A stretch of DNA of 64,000 nucleotides from an uncultured Pseudomonadota bacterium (GTDB lineage: Bacteria; Myxococcota_A; UBA796; SXON01): NCBI GenBank assembly GCA_903900265.1, contig CAIUMM010000106.1, positions 204,687 through 268,686 on the forward strand. Direction: 5' to 3'. Below are positions 28,758-39,568 of the stretch, in pieces. Position numbers and translations under genes: made by a program. The notes beneath the pieces are model-generated. The model was not told where the DNA came from. It ran no database searches and saw nothing but the letters and a program-made list of their open reading frames with translations. Each line of letters starts with the position of its first letter. The first letter of the stretch is position 1.

Positions 28758-31375
28758 CCGAACTAGGTACCCTCGAGGTTCACAACGACGAGAGCCTGCT
28801 CTTCGCCCGGCAGCAGCTCCGCGCCGTAGCCGAGGATCTGTCGGCCAACGCCGCGGTGCGCTTCGCCATCGACGTTTCGTTCGCGCTCCGTACGCTGCAA
28901 CGCGAGGGCGCCGGCGCCGTCATGCTGATCGTCGCCCATCTGTCCGACCCCACATCGGGCACACTCACGGTGCGATGTATGCCGCAGGGCGCCGATCCAG
29001 GCGCCGCGCCGCTGGCCGTCTGGAGGCTGACCGGTATAGCCCCACGGCTGCAGGCCGCGCACATCGAGCGTCTGCGCACCGTGCTGGCGCAACGGCCCGC
29101 GCACGTGCTGTACGCCGAGCTTCAGGCCCATCAGCAGAGCCTCGAAGCGACGATCGTCGAGCGCACCGCCGCGCTCCTAGCGGCGAAAGAGCAAGCGGAA
29201 GAGGCCTCCCGCGCCAAAGCGATGTTCCTCGCCAACATGAGCCACGAGATCCGCACCCCGATGAACGCGGTGATCGGCCTCGCGCACCTCGCCCTCCAAA
29301 CCGAGCTGAACCCGAAGCAGCGCGGCTATGTCGCGAACATCCACAACGCCGGCACCAGCCTGCTCGGCATCATCAACGACATCCTCGACTTCTCGAAGAT
29401 CGAGGCGGGGCGTATCGAGCTGGAGGCGGTGGAGTTCAACCTGCCCGACGTGCTGGACGGACTCCGCACGCTGCTCGCGGACACCGCAACGGCCAAGAAC
29501 GTCGCGTTGGTGTTTGCGATCGATCCTGAAACCCCCGCCGCGCTGGTGGGAGACCCGCTACGACTGGGCCAGGTCCTGACGAACCTGCTCTCCAACGCGG
29601 TCAAGTTCACTGCCTCCGGCAACGTCACCATCCGCCTTCGCATCGCCGAGCGCTGCGCCGCGCGCCAGAAGCTCGTCTGCACCGTGACCGACACCGGAAT
29701 CGGGATGACAACCGAGCAAATATCCGTCATCTTTCAGCCGTTCTCCCAAGCTGACGGCTCGATGACGCGCCGGTACGGCGGCACCGGACTCGGGTTGACG
29801 ATCACCCGGCGGCTCGTCGAGCTGATGGGGGGCGAGCTCTGGGCGGAGAGCGAGCCCGATGTAGGCACAACCTTTCATTTTTCCGCGTGGCTCGGCGTAA
29901 GCAACGCCGGCGCGCCTTCGCTGTCTGCGGTGGCGGTGCTCGGTGGGCGCCGCGTGCTCGTCGTAGAGGATCACCCCGCGGCCCGCGAGGTGCTCGTCAA
30001 CCAGTTGTTGGAGTGGAAGCTCCTCGTCGATGCAGTGGGGACAGGAAAAGAAGGGATCAATGCCGTAGAAGATGCCAAGCGGGCGGGAGCGCCCTACGCG
30101 CTCGTGCTCTTGGACTGGCAGCTTGGCGATGGCGTAGGCACGGAGATCGCTCCGGAGATGCTCGATCGGGATCCCGACGTGCGTATCGTCGTCGTGACCG
30201 CCTACGGCCGTGAAGACGTGCGACGCGCGGCGCAAGACGCCGGCGTGGAGCGCGTGCTGAGCAAGCCGCTGCGGCGAGGGCTGCTCTACGCGACGCTCAA
30301 CGAGCTCTTAGGCGGCGCCGCGTTGGTTCCGGCCAAGCCAGAGCCGCTGTGGCGCAACGCGCCGCTGGCCGGCGTGAAGGTCCTTGTGGTCGAAGACAAC
30401 GAGATCAACCGGCAGATCGCGACCGAGCTCTTGGAAGCGGCGGGCGCACGCGTCGACATCGCGGTGAACGGCCAGCAAGCCATCGACAGGCTGCATACGA
30501 TGGAGCCGGTGCACGTCGTGTTGATGGACCTCCAGATGCCGGTGCTCGACGGCTACGAAGCCACCCGGCGGCTGCGCGCGGACCCAAGGTTTGCGCTGCT
30601 CCCCATCATCGCGATGACCGCGCACGCCATGGTGGAGGAGCGCGACCGCTGCCTCGCGCTGGGGATGAACGGGCACCTCACCAAGCCCATCGACCCCGAG
30701 GCGCTGGTGCGCACCGTCGCGCAGTGGGCGCTCCGCGGCGGCGAACTGCCCGCACTGCTAGCACCCCCGACAGCGCCGGTGGCCCGCGCGCCCTCCGACG
30801 AGGCGGTGCTCGACACCCGGGCCGGAATCGCGCGGGTGGCCGGGAACGTCACGCTCTACGCACGCCTGCTGGCCAGCTTTGACACCCGGCAGCCACAGGA
30901 AGCCATCGCGCTCCACGCCGCCATCGCCGAAGGGCGCTTCGAAGATGCATCCCGCGCCGCACACACGCTGCGCGGGCTCTCGGCCAACCTCGGCATGATG
31001 CAGCTCGCCGCCGCGCTGCAGCGGGTGGAGGGGGCGCTACGCGCGGGGGTGCGCCCCCCGGAAGAGGAGCTAGAGCGCGTAAAGGCCTGCATCCACGCGG
31101 CCTCGCAGGCGGCCCAGGCCGCTCAAACCGCCCAAGGATCGCCGGCTCCCGATGCGTCTGAGCCACCGCCCGCCCCCATCGTCGTCACCGATCTGGTCGC
31201 GCGGCTCCGGGACAGCGACGCCGAAGCGGTCGAGATCGCCCGTGCATGCGCGGTCCAACTCCAAGGTTTGCTTGGAGATCGCTACGGACCGTTCAACGCT
31301 GCGCTCGCCGGCTTCGACTTCGACGCTGCCGCAGCGTTGCTCGAAGCCGCCGCGGCGCCAACCGAGGCCTCGTGA
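28754..31375 (+). CDS. Hybrid sensor histidine kinase (divergent HATPase-like N-terminus, HisKA, HATPase_c, REC, REC, HPt)
   Basis: [76 protein letters not shown] 28754 overlaps rsbX stop. Confidence 0.92.
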   Translation: MTELGTLEVHNDESLLFARQQLRAVAEDLSANAAVRFAIDVSFALRTLQREGAGAVMLIVAHLSDPTSGTLTVRCMPQGADPGAAPLAVWRLTGIAPRLQAAHIERLRTVLAQRPAHVLYAELQAHQQSLEATIVERTAALLAAKEQAEEASRAKAMFLANMSHEIRTPMNAVIGLAHLALQTELNPKQRGYVANIHNAGTSLLGIINDILDFSKIEAGRIELEAVEFNLPDVLDGLRTLLADTATAKNVALVFAIDPETPAALVGDPLRLGQVLTNLLSNAVKFTASGNVTIRLRIAERCAARQKLVCTVTDTGIGMTTEQISVIFQPFSQADGSMTRRYGGTGLGLTITRRLVELMGGELWAESEPDVGTTFHFSAWLGVSNAGAPSLSAVAVLGGRRVLVVEDHPAAREVLVNQLLEWKLLVDAVGTGKEGINAVEDAKRAGAPYALVLLDWQLGDGVGTEIAPEMLDRDPDVRIVVVTAYGREDVRRAAQDAGVERVLSKPLRRGLLYATLNELLGGAALVPAKPEPLWRNAPLAGVKVLVVEDNEINRQIATELLEAAGARVDIAVNGQQAIDRLHTMEPVHVVLMDLQMPVLDGYEATRRLRADPRFALLPIIAMTAHAMVEERDRCLALGMNGHLTKPIDPEALVRTVAQWALRGGELPALLAPPTAPVARAPSDEAVLDTRAGIARVAGNVTLYARLLASFDTRQPQEAIALHAAIAEGRFEDASRAAHTLRGLSANLGMMQLAAALQRVEGALRAGVRPPEEELERVKACIHAASQAAQAAQTAQGSPAPDASEPPPAPIVVTDLVARLRDSDAEAVEIARACAVQLQGLLGDRYGPFNAALAGFDFDAAAALLEAAAAPTEAS

Positions 31376-32970
31376 AGCCCCGCCAAAGCACATGGGCAGT
31401 CCTGCTCGGAACGCTCGCCTTATCTTCGGTTGAGCTGCTTTTTCCCTTTGGCCGCGACCAAGGAAACTACGCGTACCCGGCGTGGGCGTGGCTCGAGGGC
31501 CAGATGCCCTATCGCGACGTCTACGTGTTCAAACCCCCAGCAACGGTCTGGGTACACGCGCTCGCCCAGCTCCTGTTCGGACATTCGCTCGTGGCGGTGC
31601 GCATCCTCGACCTCGGATGGACCGCCGCCACTGCGCTGACCATCAGCGCGATCGTACGTCGATGGACCTCGACGAGCGGCACCGGAACGCCACCAAGACC
31701 CGCGCTCGCAGGGCCGCTCGCAGGACCAGCAGCGGGCTTACTATACGCGTTCCTCTATACCAATTTTGATTTCTGGAACACGTGCCAGACCGACGGTTGG
31801 TTCAACCTGCCGATGGCGCTGGCGATCCTGCTGACGACGCGGGTGTGGACCGGCGAGTCCACAAACCGCATGCTTTTGGTCGCCGGCGCGCTGGTCGGGC
31901 TGGCGATGGACTTCAAGTACACCGCCGCCGCGATGATCCTGCCGATCGCCGGGGTGCTCGGGCTCGCCGCGCTGCGCGACCGCAAGCTCGGCCTGCTGAC
32001 CGGGCGCGCCGCGTTGGGCGTGGCTGGAGCAGGCTTGGTGTTGGGCGCGACGGCCTTTTGGCTGTGGGTCAACGGGGCGATGCCGGGGTTCTTAGACTCC
32101 CAGACCGCGCTGCTCCCGGCCTACGTGGCAAAAACCGGAAAAAGCCACGGCATACTCGACAAGTTCGCGGTGGTCTACAGCCGCCTAAGCACTCTGCCCG
32201 AGCTGCGCTTTGAGCTGGCGCTGGTGAGCGTGGGCCTGCCGGTGGTCGCGCTGCGCGCGCGCCGCGATCCTCGGGTGCTGCTGCCGCTGCTCTGGTACGC
32301 GGGCGGGCTGATCTCGACGATCGCGCAGGACAAATACTTCCGCTACCACTTCCTCTCGACGCTGCCGGGCGCTGCGGTCATCGGCGCGCTGGCGATCGAC
32401 GCGCTGTTGGGCGTGGTCCGCCGGCGATTGGGAGCGCGGGCACAAGCGGTCGCGGCGATGGTTGTGGCGGCGCTGCTGATCGCGCCGTCCAACTACCCGG
32501 CCCGATACGGCATCGCGGCGCGCACCCTCACGGGCAGCTTGACGTTGCGCGAGTACTGGTCGCAAAAGGCGTTCAAGCTCGACAAAAAGCCGCTGATCGA
32601 GGTGTACGAAGCCGCCGATCGCGTCGCGGCGCTGTCCAAGCCCGGCGACCGCGTCTACGTCTGGGGCTTCGATCCCCTGATCAACTTCATGGCCAACAGG
32701 CTGACGGTATCGCGGTTCTTGTACAATTATCCCTTTGCCGTATCGTGGGGAGATCCACGCTACGAGGACGAGCTGATGACCGCGCTGCGCGCCACACCCC
32801 CAAGCCTGTTTGTGGTCGCGTCCAACGATGTCAACAAAGGCGTGACCGGCAACGAAGCCGACTCCCGCGCGCTCTTCGAGTCGTTCGCCGCCCTCAAAGC
32901 CTTCGTGACCGAAGGATACACCGAGGTCGAGCAGGTGCACAGCTACACGATCTACCGCAAGAACCCGTGA
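31372..32970 (+). CDS. Polytopic membrane glycosyltransferase (GT39/ArnT-like fold)
   Basis: [47 protein letters not shown], many TM segments; GTGA overlap with kinase gene. Confidence 0.75.
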   Translation: MKPRQSTWAVLLGTLALSSVELLFPFGRDQGNYAYPAWAWLEGQMPYRDVYVFKPPATVWVHALAQLLFGHSLVAVRILDLGWTAATALTISAIVRRWTSTSGTGTPPRPALAGPLAGPAAGLLYAFLYTNFDFWNTCQTDGWFNLPMALAILLTTRVWTGESTNRMLLVAGALVGLAMDFKYTAAAMILPIAGVLGLAALRDRKLGLLTGRAALGVAGAGLVLGATAFWLWVNGAMPGFLDSQTALLPAYVAKTGKSHGILDKFAVVYSRLSTLPELRFELALVSVGLPVVALRARRDPRVLLPLLWYAGGLISTIAQDKYFRYHFLSTLPGAAVIGALAIDALLGVVRRRLGARAQAVAAMVVAALLIAPSNYPARYGIAARTLTGSLTLREYWSQKAFKLDKKPLIEVYEAADRVAALSKPGDRVYVWGFDPLINFMANRLTVSRFLYNYPFAVSWGDPRYEDELMTALRATPPSLFVVASNDVNKGVTGNEADSRALFESFAALKAFVTEGYTEVEQVHSYTIYRKNP

Positions 32971-32977
32971 TTCGGGA

Positions 32978-33033
32978 GCGCTACTCCTTGGGCTCTTGGT
33001 ACATCGCTTGGTTGGGAATGTCGGCGATGTAGG
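32978..33033. repeat. Left copy of 56-bp direct repeat flanking the island (remnant 3' end of membrane glycosyltransferase gene)
   Basis: 54/56 identical to 56067..56122; minus strand encodes YIADIPNQAMYQEPKE* with no upstream gene. Confidence 0.92.
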
Positions 33034-33140
33034 TGCTGGTACAAGTGACCAGTCGTGCCTTGGGACGTGACCGCTCCCGACCCCATGCCGCCGCCGGCCG
33101 AAAGACTCGCGGGACGGTCTAGTCCGGGCTACCCGACGGC

Positions 33141-35354
33141 ATGATCCTCCTGGCTCTTTCGCTGCTCACCGCCTGCTCCGAATCGCCCGACCCTGAAGGC
33201 CTCATCCGGAGCCCCCCTACGGACACCGCTCCGGCGGATTCCGCGGACACAGGCGCCGATGGTGGGTGGGAAGACGAGGTTCCGCTGCCGGCACCCGGCT
33301 TCCTCGCAACGGAATCGGTGGTGGCGCTCGGCAATACGCTCGACGGGTTCTTCGCGGGCAGCTTGAGTGGCCTCCGTATCGTCGACGCGGAGAACGGAGA
33401 AATCGTCTACGAGTACGACCCCGACGCGCCGCTCACCCCCGCGTCCAACACCAAGCTCTACACGACGGCGACAGCGATGGACACCCTTGGCGAAGACCAC
33501 CGTCTGAGGCTCTCCGCCTGGGCGCCCGCCGCTGCAGACGCATCCGGCAGGGTCGCAAGCCTGACCGTGCTGGCCGAGCACGACGCGACGTGGTCGGCCT
33601 ACGTCTTGCTCTCCACCTCCTGGGCTGCGGAGCGGCTCGCCGACGCGCTCTACGAAGCGGGCGTCCGGAGCGTGAGCGGCACGCTCACCCTCTCCGGGGA
33701 GGTGCTCGTCGACGGGAACTCAGTGGGAACTTACTCCGCGTCGGACAACCGTGCCGCGGCACTCGACGTGATGGCAGAGGCCTTGGAAGACCGCGGGATC
33801 GCCGTGGGAGATACCACGACATCGTCCAGCCTCACCCCCCCGAGCGGGGTCGAGCTCGCTGTGCGGGAATCTCCATCGCTTGGCGTCGTCTGTCATCCCA
33901 TCAACGTGTACAGCCACAACGAGATGGCCGACCTGCTCGCGCGGCACGTAGGCTGGGCCGTCACGGATGACGGCAGCTACGCCGGCGGCGAGGAGGCGAT
34001 GCTCGCGCTGCTGGACACACTCGGGATCGAGACGAGCAACGTGGCATTTTCCGACGGATCCGGTCTCTCCCACGACAACATCGTCACCGCGACATCCACG
34101 ACCGAACTCATCCTGGCAATGCTGGAACGCCCGTCGGGGCAGGCCTGGGAGCGCACCTTCTCGATCGCCGGCGTGATCGGCACCGTCAGCAACCGGATGA
34201 CCGGCAGCGACACTTACGGGCGCGTGTATGCGAAGACCGGAACGCTCTCCGGCGTCATCGCGCTCTCGGGCGTGCTGCACCATCGCTACGACGGGCACCG
34301 CTACGTGTTTTCGATCCTGCAGAACGACGTGTACGATTCGAGCGCCGCGCGTGATCTTGCCGATGCTGCCGTGGAGGCCCTCGCTGCCGATCTGCGCGGG
34401 CTCTCGCGTCCTTTGGCGCCCGTGTTGCAGGTGGTTCAGAACACCGGCCACGGGACCCTCGCCGTCGCGTGGGACGCGGTGGACGGCGCGGAGGGCTACG
34501 GGGTGTGGGTCTCCGCCGACGGTCGGGTCTGGGATCGCGCCGACGCCGTACTCGAAACCGGGACCGAGCACGTGCTCCGCGGCCTTTCCGAAGGAAAGAC
34601 CGTCTATGTGCGGGTGACGGCCTTCGCCGGCGCGGCCGAGAGTGAGCCGTCCGATGTCTACGCCGCCACCCCTGCGAATGCGCTGTCGCGGGTGCTCCTC
34701 GTGGACGCCAACGACCGGTGGGCGGGGCAGTGGGAGAACACGCGCGGCGCAGGGCATGACTTTCTCGCGACCACGGCCGAGGCCATTGTCGGTCGTGCGG
34801 TCGACAGCACCAGCAACGAAGCCGTCGGGACCGGGCGCGTCTCGCTGGATGGCTACGACGTGGTCGTGTGGTCGCTTGGAGAGGAGTCGACGGAGGACGC
34901 CACCTTCGATTCGGCCGAACGGCTGGCTGTGGAGGCCTGGTTGACGGACGGTCGCGCGCTGCTCGTGTCCGGCGCGGAGCTCGCCTGGGATCTGGAGGCA
35001 GAGGGCGATTCGGAGCAGCAGGCGTTCCTGCAGTCCCGGCTGCACGCCCGCTACGCCGGAGACGATGCTGAAACCTACACTGCGGCGTCGATCGCGGGTG
35101 GGATCTTTGACGGGCTGGGGCAACTCGACTTCTACACCCCCGCACGCCTTGTGGTGGACTACCCGGACCAGCTCGATCCCGCGGGCGGGTCGGTTGCTGC
35201 GCTCGAGTACGTCGGTGGCGCCGGCGGCACCGCCGGGGTCGTCTACGACGGCGACTACCGCGTGGTCACGCTCGGCTTCCCGGTGGAGTCGGTTGATGTT
35301 CGGGCCAGCCGGGAGGCGTTGCTGAGCCGCGTTCTGGAATTCTTCGAGGGGTGA
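33141..35354 (+). CDS. D-Ala-D-Ala carboxypeptidase (PBP4/S13 type) with FN3-like and additional C-terminal domains
   Basis: Lipobox LLTACSE; SNTKLYTTA (SxxK), YSHNEMADLL (SxN), AKTGTLSGV (KTG); FN3-like GTLAVAWDAVDGAEGYGVWVS. Confidence 0.85.
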   Translation: MILLALSLLTACSESPDPEGLIRSPPTDTAPADSADTGADGGWEDEVPLPAPGFLATESVVALGNTLDGFFAGSLSGLRIVDAENGEIVYEYDPDAPLTPASNTKLYTTATAMDTLGEDHRLRLSAWAPAAADASGRVASLTVLAEHDATWSAYVLLSTSWAAERLADALYEAGVRSVSGTLTLSGEVLVDGNSVGTYSASDNRAAALDVMAEALEDRGIAVGDTTTSSSLTPPSGVELAVRESPSLGVVCHPINVYSHNEMADLLARHVGWAVTDDGSYAGGEEAMLALLDTLGIETSNVAFSDGSGLSHDNIVTATSTTELILAMLERPSGQAWERTFSIAGVIGTVSNRMTGSDTYGRVYAKTGTLSGVIALSGVLHHRYDGHRYVFSILQNDVYDSSAARDLADAAVEALAADLRGLSRPLAPVLQVVQNTGHGTLAVAWDAVDGAEGYGVWVSADGRVWDRADAVLETGTEHVLRGLSEGKTVYVRVTAFAGAAESEPSDVYAATPANALSRVLLVDANDRWAGQWENTRGAGHDFLATTAEAIVGRAVDSTSNEAVGTGRVSLDGYDVVVWSLGEESTEDATFDSAERLAVEAWLTDGRALLVSGAELAWDLEAEGDSEQQAFLQSRLHARYAGDDAETYTAASIAGGIFDGLGQLDFYTPARLVVDYPDQLDPAGGSVAALEYVGGAGGTAGVVYDGDYRVVTLGFPVESVDVRASREALLSRVLEFFEG

Positions 35355-35466
35355 GGGTAGTGCCCGGGGTTCGGCCGCAAGCGTGGGGCCTGTGTGGTCC
35401 CCTTACCCCGTTGCATGATAGGGGCAACGCCATGAATCTGTTGTTCACCACGGAACAGGCACGACG

Positions 35467-36540
35467 ATGAATAGAGTGAAAAACGAAGGTACCCAGCCGT
35501 TTATCACTCAACCGGTGTTCAATAACTGGGAGGCCGTGCCGCTTGGCTGGTACCTCCTGGGGCCCGCGGCCGCGGTCCGGACCCGGAGGGTGCAGCCCTA
35601 CGAGCTGTGCGGACAGCGCGTCGTCGTTTTTCGTGGGGAGGACGGTAGACTTCGCGCGCTCGACGCGTTCTGCCCGCACATGGGCACGGACCTGGCCATC
35701 GGGCGGGTCGAATCCAACCAGCTTCGGTGCTTCTTCCATCACTGGCGCTTCGATGGCGATGGCGCGTGCACGGACGTACCGTGCGGAGAACCGATCCCCA
35801 CGCGCGCCCGCACCCAGTCCTATGATGTGCGCGAAAAATATGGATTCATTTGGATCTGGCCGGATTCCCACGCGGCTTCCGACGTGCCTGGGTTCCCGGA
35901 GTTGGAGGGCGCCGAGGTGTACGCAATGGCCGGGCGAACGATGACCCGGCCCTGCCATCCGACCGTGAACATGATCAACGGACTCGACGCGCAACACCTC
36001 CGCACGGTTCATCGCATCCCGTTGGAGATGACGCTCAAGACCGAGGAGGAAAGTGACGGTCGTACCATTGAGTTCCGCATGGAGGCCGTCCTGCCCTCCG
36101 CCACCTGGCTGCAGCGCTTGGTGCGTACCGTGCTTGGGGAGCGCTACGCCTACAGCATGCGCTATGTGGATGCCACCGTAGGCTTGCTCCGCACGCTGGA
36201 GGACGTCCGCTGGTTCGGGCGCTGGCGTGCCGAGCCGACGCGGATGATTTTTGCGTACACCCCGCTGGCCACCGGGAAGGGGCAGGTGCAGCCGATCTAC
36301 ATCGCGCAACGGCCCGCAGGTGTAGTGGGCAGGCTGGCATCCTGGTCAAGGTTGGCGCTGACTGTCGCAGGCTTCGTGTGGCTGCGGGATGAAGACGGGA
36401 AGATCTACGAGAATATCCGGTTTCAACCCAACGCATTGCTGAAGATCGACGCCGGTGTGGCCCGGTTCATCCAGTACGTCAACCGGCTGTCTCTCTCCCG
36501 GTGGTCGAGCCGCGTCGATCCCGCCGATCCCGCCGCGTAG
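35467..36540 (+). CDS. Rieske [2Fe-2S] non-haem oxygenase-like protein (R1)
   Basis: CPHMGTDLAIGRVESNQLRCFFHHW (CxH..CxxH). Confidence 0.9.
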   Translation: MNRVKNEGTQPFITQPVFNNWEAVPLGWYLLGPAAAVRTRRVQPYELCGQRVVVFRGEDGRLRALDAFCPHMGTDLAIGRVESNQLRCFFHHWRFDGDGACTDVPCGEPIPTRARTQSYDVREKYGFIWIWPDSHAASDVPGFPELEGAEVYAMAGRTMTRPCHPTVNMINGLDAQHLRTVHRIPLEMTLKTEEESDGRTIEFRMEAVLPSATWLQRLVRTVLGERYAYSMRYVDATVGLLRTLEDVRWFGRWRAEPTRMIFAYTPLATGKGQVQPIYIAQRPAGVVGRLASWSRLALTVAGFVWLRDEDGKIYENIRFQPNALLKIDAGVARFIQYVNRLSLSRWSSRVDPADPAA

Positions 36541-36611
36541 CCGCCACCGTTGTGGGTTGGGTGTTTGCGCGGCGAGGACGAACGTGGAATACTGGGCGCT
36601 GGAGTACGCCT

Positions 36612-37529
36612 ATGCTGCTGTTTACCGTTCTGACTGCCGGCCTGATCGCCTGCACGGGCTCCGAAACTGAGACCGCTGAGTCTGAGTGCGACGTGACCTA
36701 CTCCATCTCGATAAACGACGGGGCCACGGGTGTGCCTGGCAATCAGCCAGTCGCCGTGACTTTGTCCGAGCCCGACGATTCCGCCACGATCACCGCCTCG
36801 TTCTCGGGGACCTCCGCGCTGTCAGCGGATGGCTTGACGCTCACCTGGACGCCCGACTCCCCGATCGATCCGCTCACTCCGGTGACCGTGACCGTGGACA
36901 CCTGCGGCGGCGGAGCCGAAGTAAACTACACCACCGCCAATTTTGGCGGCGCGGTGAACGCCGGAGTGGACCTGACCCAAACCGGCTTCCTCGTGGACCT
37001 GGCTACGGGCACGGTCGTCCAGCCTCCCAGCGGCGAGGCCCTGATCGCGATGCTGGCTTCAACAGGGTCGGAGCTGCTGCTTGGGGTCACCGCCGCGTCG
37101 GCAGGAGCCCTCGATTTCCGGCTCGCCATGGCCGCAGACGGTGCCCAGGACCTGTGTTCCCGCTCGCTGGATGTGCCGGGTGGAACCCTGGACCGGGGCT
37201 GGTTTGGGTTTGGGCCCGGTCCGGCCACATTCCATGTCTATGAGAACGAGGTCGTGCTTGAAGACCTCGCCTTTGGCGGCGCGATCCTCGCAGACGGGAG
37301 CGGCGTCGAGGCCGCTTGGGTTCGCGCTTGGGTCGGTGTTGAGCCTCTGGCCGCGACCTACGCCGAAGGCGACATCACCCAGGCCTGTGCGTTCTTCGGC
37401 GATCTGGGTGCTCCTTGCGTGCCTTGCCCCCAGAGCGACGGTCAGTGCCTAGCGATCGAGGTGACTGGCATGGCCGGAACAGCCACGGGTGTGCCGGTCG
37501 AGACCGTCGCCGAGACTTGCGTCGAGTGA
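36612..37529 (+). CDS. Lipoprotein of unknown function with Big-like domain
   Basis: MLLFTVLTAGLIACTGSE lipobox; INDGATGVPGNQPVAVTLSEP Big-like repeat. Confidence 0.7.
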   Translation: MLLFTVLTAGLIACTGSETETAESECDVTYSISINDGATGVPGNQPVAVTLSEPDDSATITASFSGTSALSADGLTLTWTPDSPIDPLTPVTVTVDTCGGGAEVNYTTANFGGAVNAGVDLTQTGFLVDLATGTVVQPPSGEALIAMLASTGSELLLGVTAASAGALDFRLAMAADGAQDLCSRSLDVPGGTLDRGWFGFGPGPATFHVYENEVVLEDLAFGGAILADGSGVEAAWVRAWVGVEPLAATYAEGDITQACAFFGDLGAPCVPCPQSDGQCLAIEVTGMAGTATGVPVETVAETCVE

Positions 37530-37535
37530 TGCGGT

Positions 37536-37565
37536 CTGCGAAGGTGAAGTCGATCACCTTCGCAG
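37536..37565. terminator. Candidate bidirectional terminator, perfect 12-bp stem
   Basis: CTGCGAAGGTGA-AGTCGA-TCACCTTCGCAG between convergent 36612..37529 (+) and GH3 gene (-). Confidence 0.65.
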
Positions 37566-38963
37566 GACCGAGCCTTTGTCGGCACCCCACACGGGCGCTG
37601 CGTCTAAGACCTCCCGCGTTCGGCCCGCGCGGGGCACCGCCTCTACCGGCCCCAACTGGCCAAGCTGCCGCGCAAGCCGGTAGTGGTGCGCGCCGCAAAG
37701 CGCTGCATCGACCCGCGCCGCGAGCCCCTTGGCCACTCGCTCGGCATCCACCTCGAGTCGGTAGTGAGCCCCAGCGGGAACGAGCGCACTGCCCGCTGGT
37801 GCACCCGCGGCGTGGAGTGCCGCGATCACCTCGGCCTCGCTGAGCTTCTCGCCTACCAAGTCGGATGTTCGGCTCCGCCCCAGGAAGCGCAGCGCGGGTG
37901 CGTTTCCCACCCGACCCCGCAGCTCCACTCGGTCCCCAAGCCGGTAGCGGGCAAGCCCGGCCGGCTGGGAGATGACAAGCTCATACGCCTCTCCGTCTCG
38001 CCCTTCAATGAGGGGCAGCAGGTCCCCGCGGTCGTCGAGCAGCTCGATCAGCACATCGGCGACCAGCGGGGCACCTGCGTTTGGCTCGCCGATCAGCGGA
38101 ATGGTGACCGGGCATTCGGTGGCGAGCAGGCCCTTGCCCTGCACCAGCACATGAGGAAGCCGCAACCGGAGCGCAGCCGCCGGGAGCGCCGCGCTGCCGG
38201 CATCCCAGCACGAGACTAGGCGGAGGGCGGGCCAGAGCACCTGCCAGTCGCCGATGAGGCTGCTGTTCGGCAGTTCGTCGCGGTGTTCCTCCATCCAATC
38301 GAGCAGCACCGCGAGCAAGGTTGGGCTCCAGACGCTGATCACCTCCAGATCCCTGCGGGCGCACAGGAACTGGGCAACGCACCTGCGCCAGGACTCGGGT
38401 TCGCGCGCGGTGGCCAGTCCGGGCGGTGACAGCCAGAACGGCGAAAGCAGGGCCCGCAACGGCCCGTCCAGATAGTCACGGTCATCGAGGGTGCCGACGG
38501 GCGCGCCGTCTCCGGCGGTGGCCGTCCCGTCGAAGCGTGGGGTCACACTGAACCACACGCGTCCGTTCGACAGCGGCGGCCCGTGCTTCAGCACGTCGTG
38601 CGCCCACGCCGCGAACATCGACGAGAAGGCGCTTCGCAATAGGGCTGTGTACGGGATGCGCTTGGGCGCACCACCGCTTCCGGAAGTGGGCTCCCAGACC
38701 AGCACGCGCTCGCGGGTAACGACGTTCGCTTCGCCGGCCTCCTGCCGCGCCATCCACGGCGCCATGTCCTCCCAAGTCACGAGCGGCAGGGCATCAAAGG
38801 CCCCGAACTGCGAACCGTACGCGGTGTGCCGCAGGCCGCTCCAGATGCGCTCCTGTGCCGCAGCCTGCGCCGCAGTCGGGTCCGCCCAGGCGCGCCGATG
38901 CCGCCGCGCGGATGGAGCCAACGCGGCCTGTACCAACGGCCGAAGCCAACCGAGCGCGCTCAC
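37554..38963 (-). CDS. GH3-family (auxin-responsive-promoter family) acyl-adenylate/amide ligase-like protein
   Basis: VLVWEPTSGSGGAPKRIPYTALLRSAF, YELVISQPAGLARYRLGDRVELRG, RFLGRSRTSDLVGEKLSEAEV; GTG 38963 overlaps upstream TGA. Confidence 0.85.
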   Translation of the reverse strand: MSALGWLRPLVQAALAPSARRHRRAWADPTAAQAAAQERIWSGLRHTAYGSQFGAFDALPLVTWEDMAPWMARQEAGEANVVTRERVLVWEPTSGSGGAPKRIPYTALLRSAFSSMFAAWAHDVLKHGPPLSNGRVWFSVTPRFDGTATAGDGAPVGTLDDRDYLDGPLRALLSPFWLSPPGLATAREPESWRRCVAQFLCARRDLEVISVWSPTLLAVLLDWMEEHRDELPNSSLIGDWQVLWPALRLVSCWDAGSAALPAAALRLRLPHVLVQGKGLLATECPVTIPLIGEPNAGAPLVADVLIELLDDRGDLLPLIEGRDGEAYELVISQPAGLARYRLGDRVELRGRVGNAPALRFLGRSRTSDLVGEKLSEAEVIAALHAAGAPAGSALVPAGAHYRLEVDAERVAKGLAARVDAALCGAHHYRLARQLGQLGPVEAVPRAGRTREVLDAAPVWGADKGSVLRR

Positions 38964-39568
38964 TCCTCCGGCTCTTTGCGCCCTTCCCGTCCGGCCACCC
39001 GGCCGGGAAACACCTCGGTGCGTAAGGGCAGGTATGCGCCCTCCGCGACGGTTGCTCCAGGCCCAAAGCCGCTGCCTGCGCCGAGAAAAGCGTCTTTCCC
39101 GATGCGGATCCGCTTGCAATACAGGTACAGCGTGCCGCGGGCCGGCTTGATCGCGTGGGCATAGAAGCCGCACTTGTGGCCGACGAGCACGCCGTCGCCG
39201 ATCTCCAGCAGGCTGCGATCGGTGATCTCGACGAGGGGGGTCCAGTACACGCCGCGACCGACGCGGGCCCCCCACAGCCGTAGCCATGGACTGTAGATGC
39301 CCAGCACCCGGAGCACGGCCTCGAGCGCCGGAAACGCGATGAACGGCAGCTGGAGTTGGTGTCCGCCCCACCACGGGACGTACACGGGACCGACCAGCTT
39401 GTGGGCCCCCTCCTTCAACGGGAAAATCCACTGGTGCAGCCGAAACAGCAGCGGCGGCAGGCCGTAGACCGTGAGCGGCAGCGCCCACCACGCGGCCCAC
39501 CCGGTGCCGATCACCAGCGCTGCGTACACCCAAGGCCACAACAGCATGACCCTCCCCATGCCGCTCAT
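38960..39568 (-). CDS. Left-handed beta-helix (hexapeptide) acyltransferase with N-terminal TM segments
   Basis: VGRGVYWTPLVEITDRSLLEIGDGVLVGHKCGFYAHAI...IGKDAFLGAGSGFGPGATVAEGAYLPL. Confidence 0.75.
   Translation of the reverse strand: MSGMGRVMLLWPWVYAALVIGTGWAAWWALPLTVYGLPPLLFRLHQWIFPLKEGAHKLVGPVYVPWWGGHQLQLPFIAFPALEAVLRVLGIYSPWLRLWGARVGRGVYWTPLVEITDRSLLEIGDGVLVGHKCGFYAHAIKPARGTLYLYCKRIRIGKDAFLGAGSGFGPGATVAEGAYLPLRTEVFPGRVAGREGRKEPEE

Noticed and set aside
38964-39539. N-terminal extension of the GH3 ORF
   Set aside because: Overlaps the hexapeptide acyltransferase gene in another frame; GTG 38963 with GTGA overlap is the better start.
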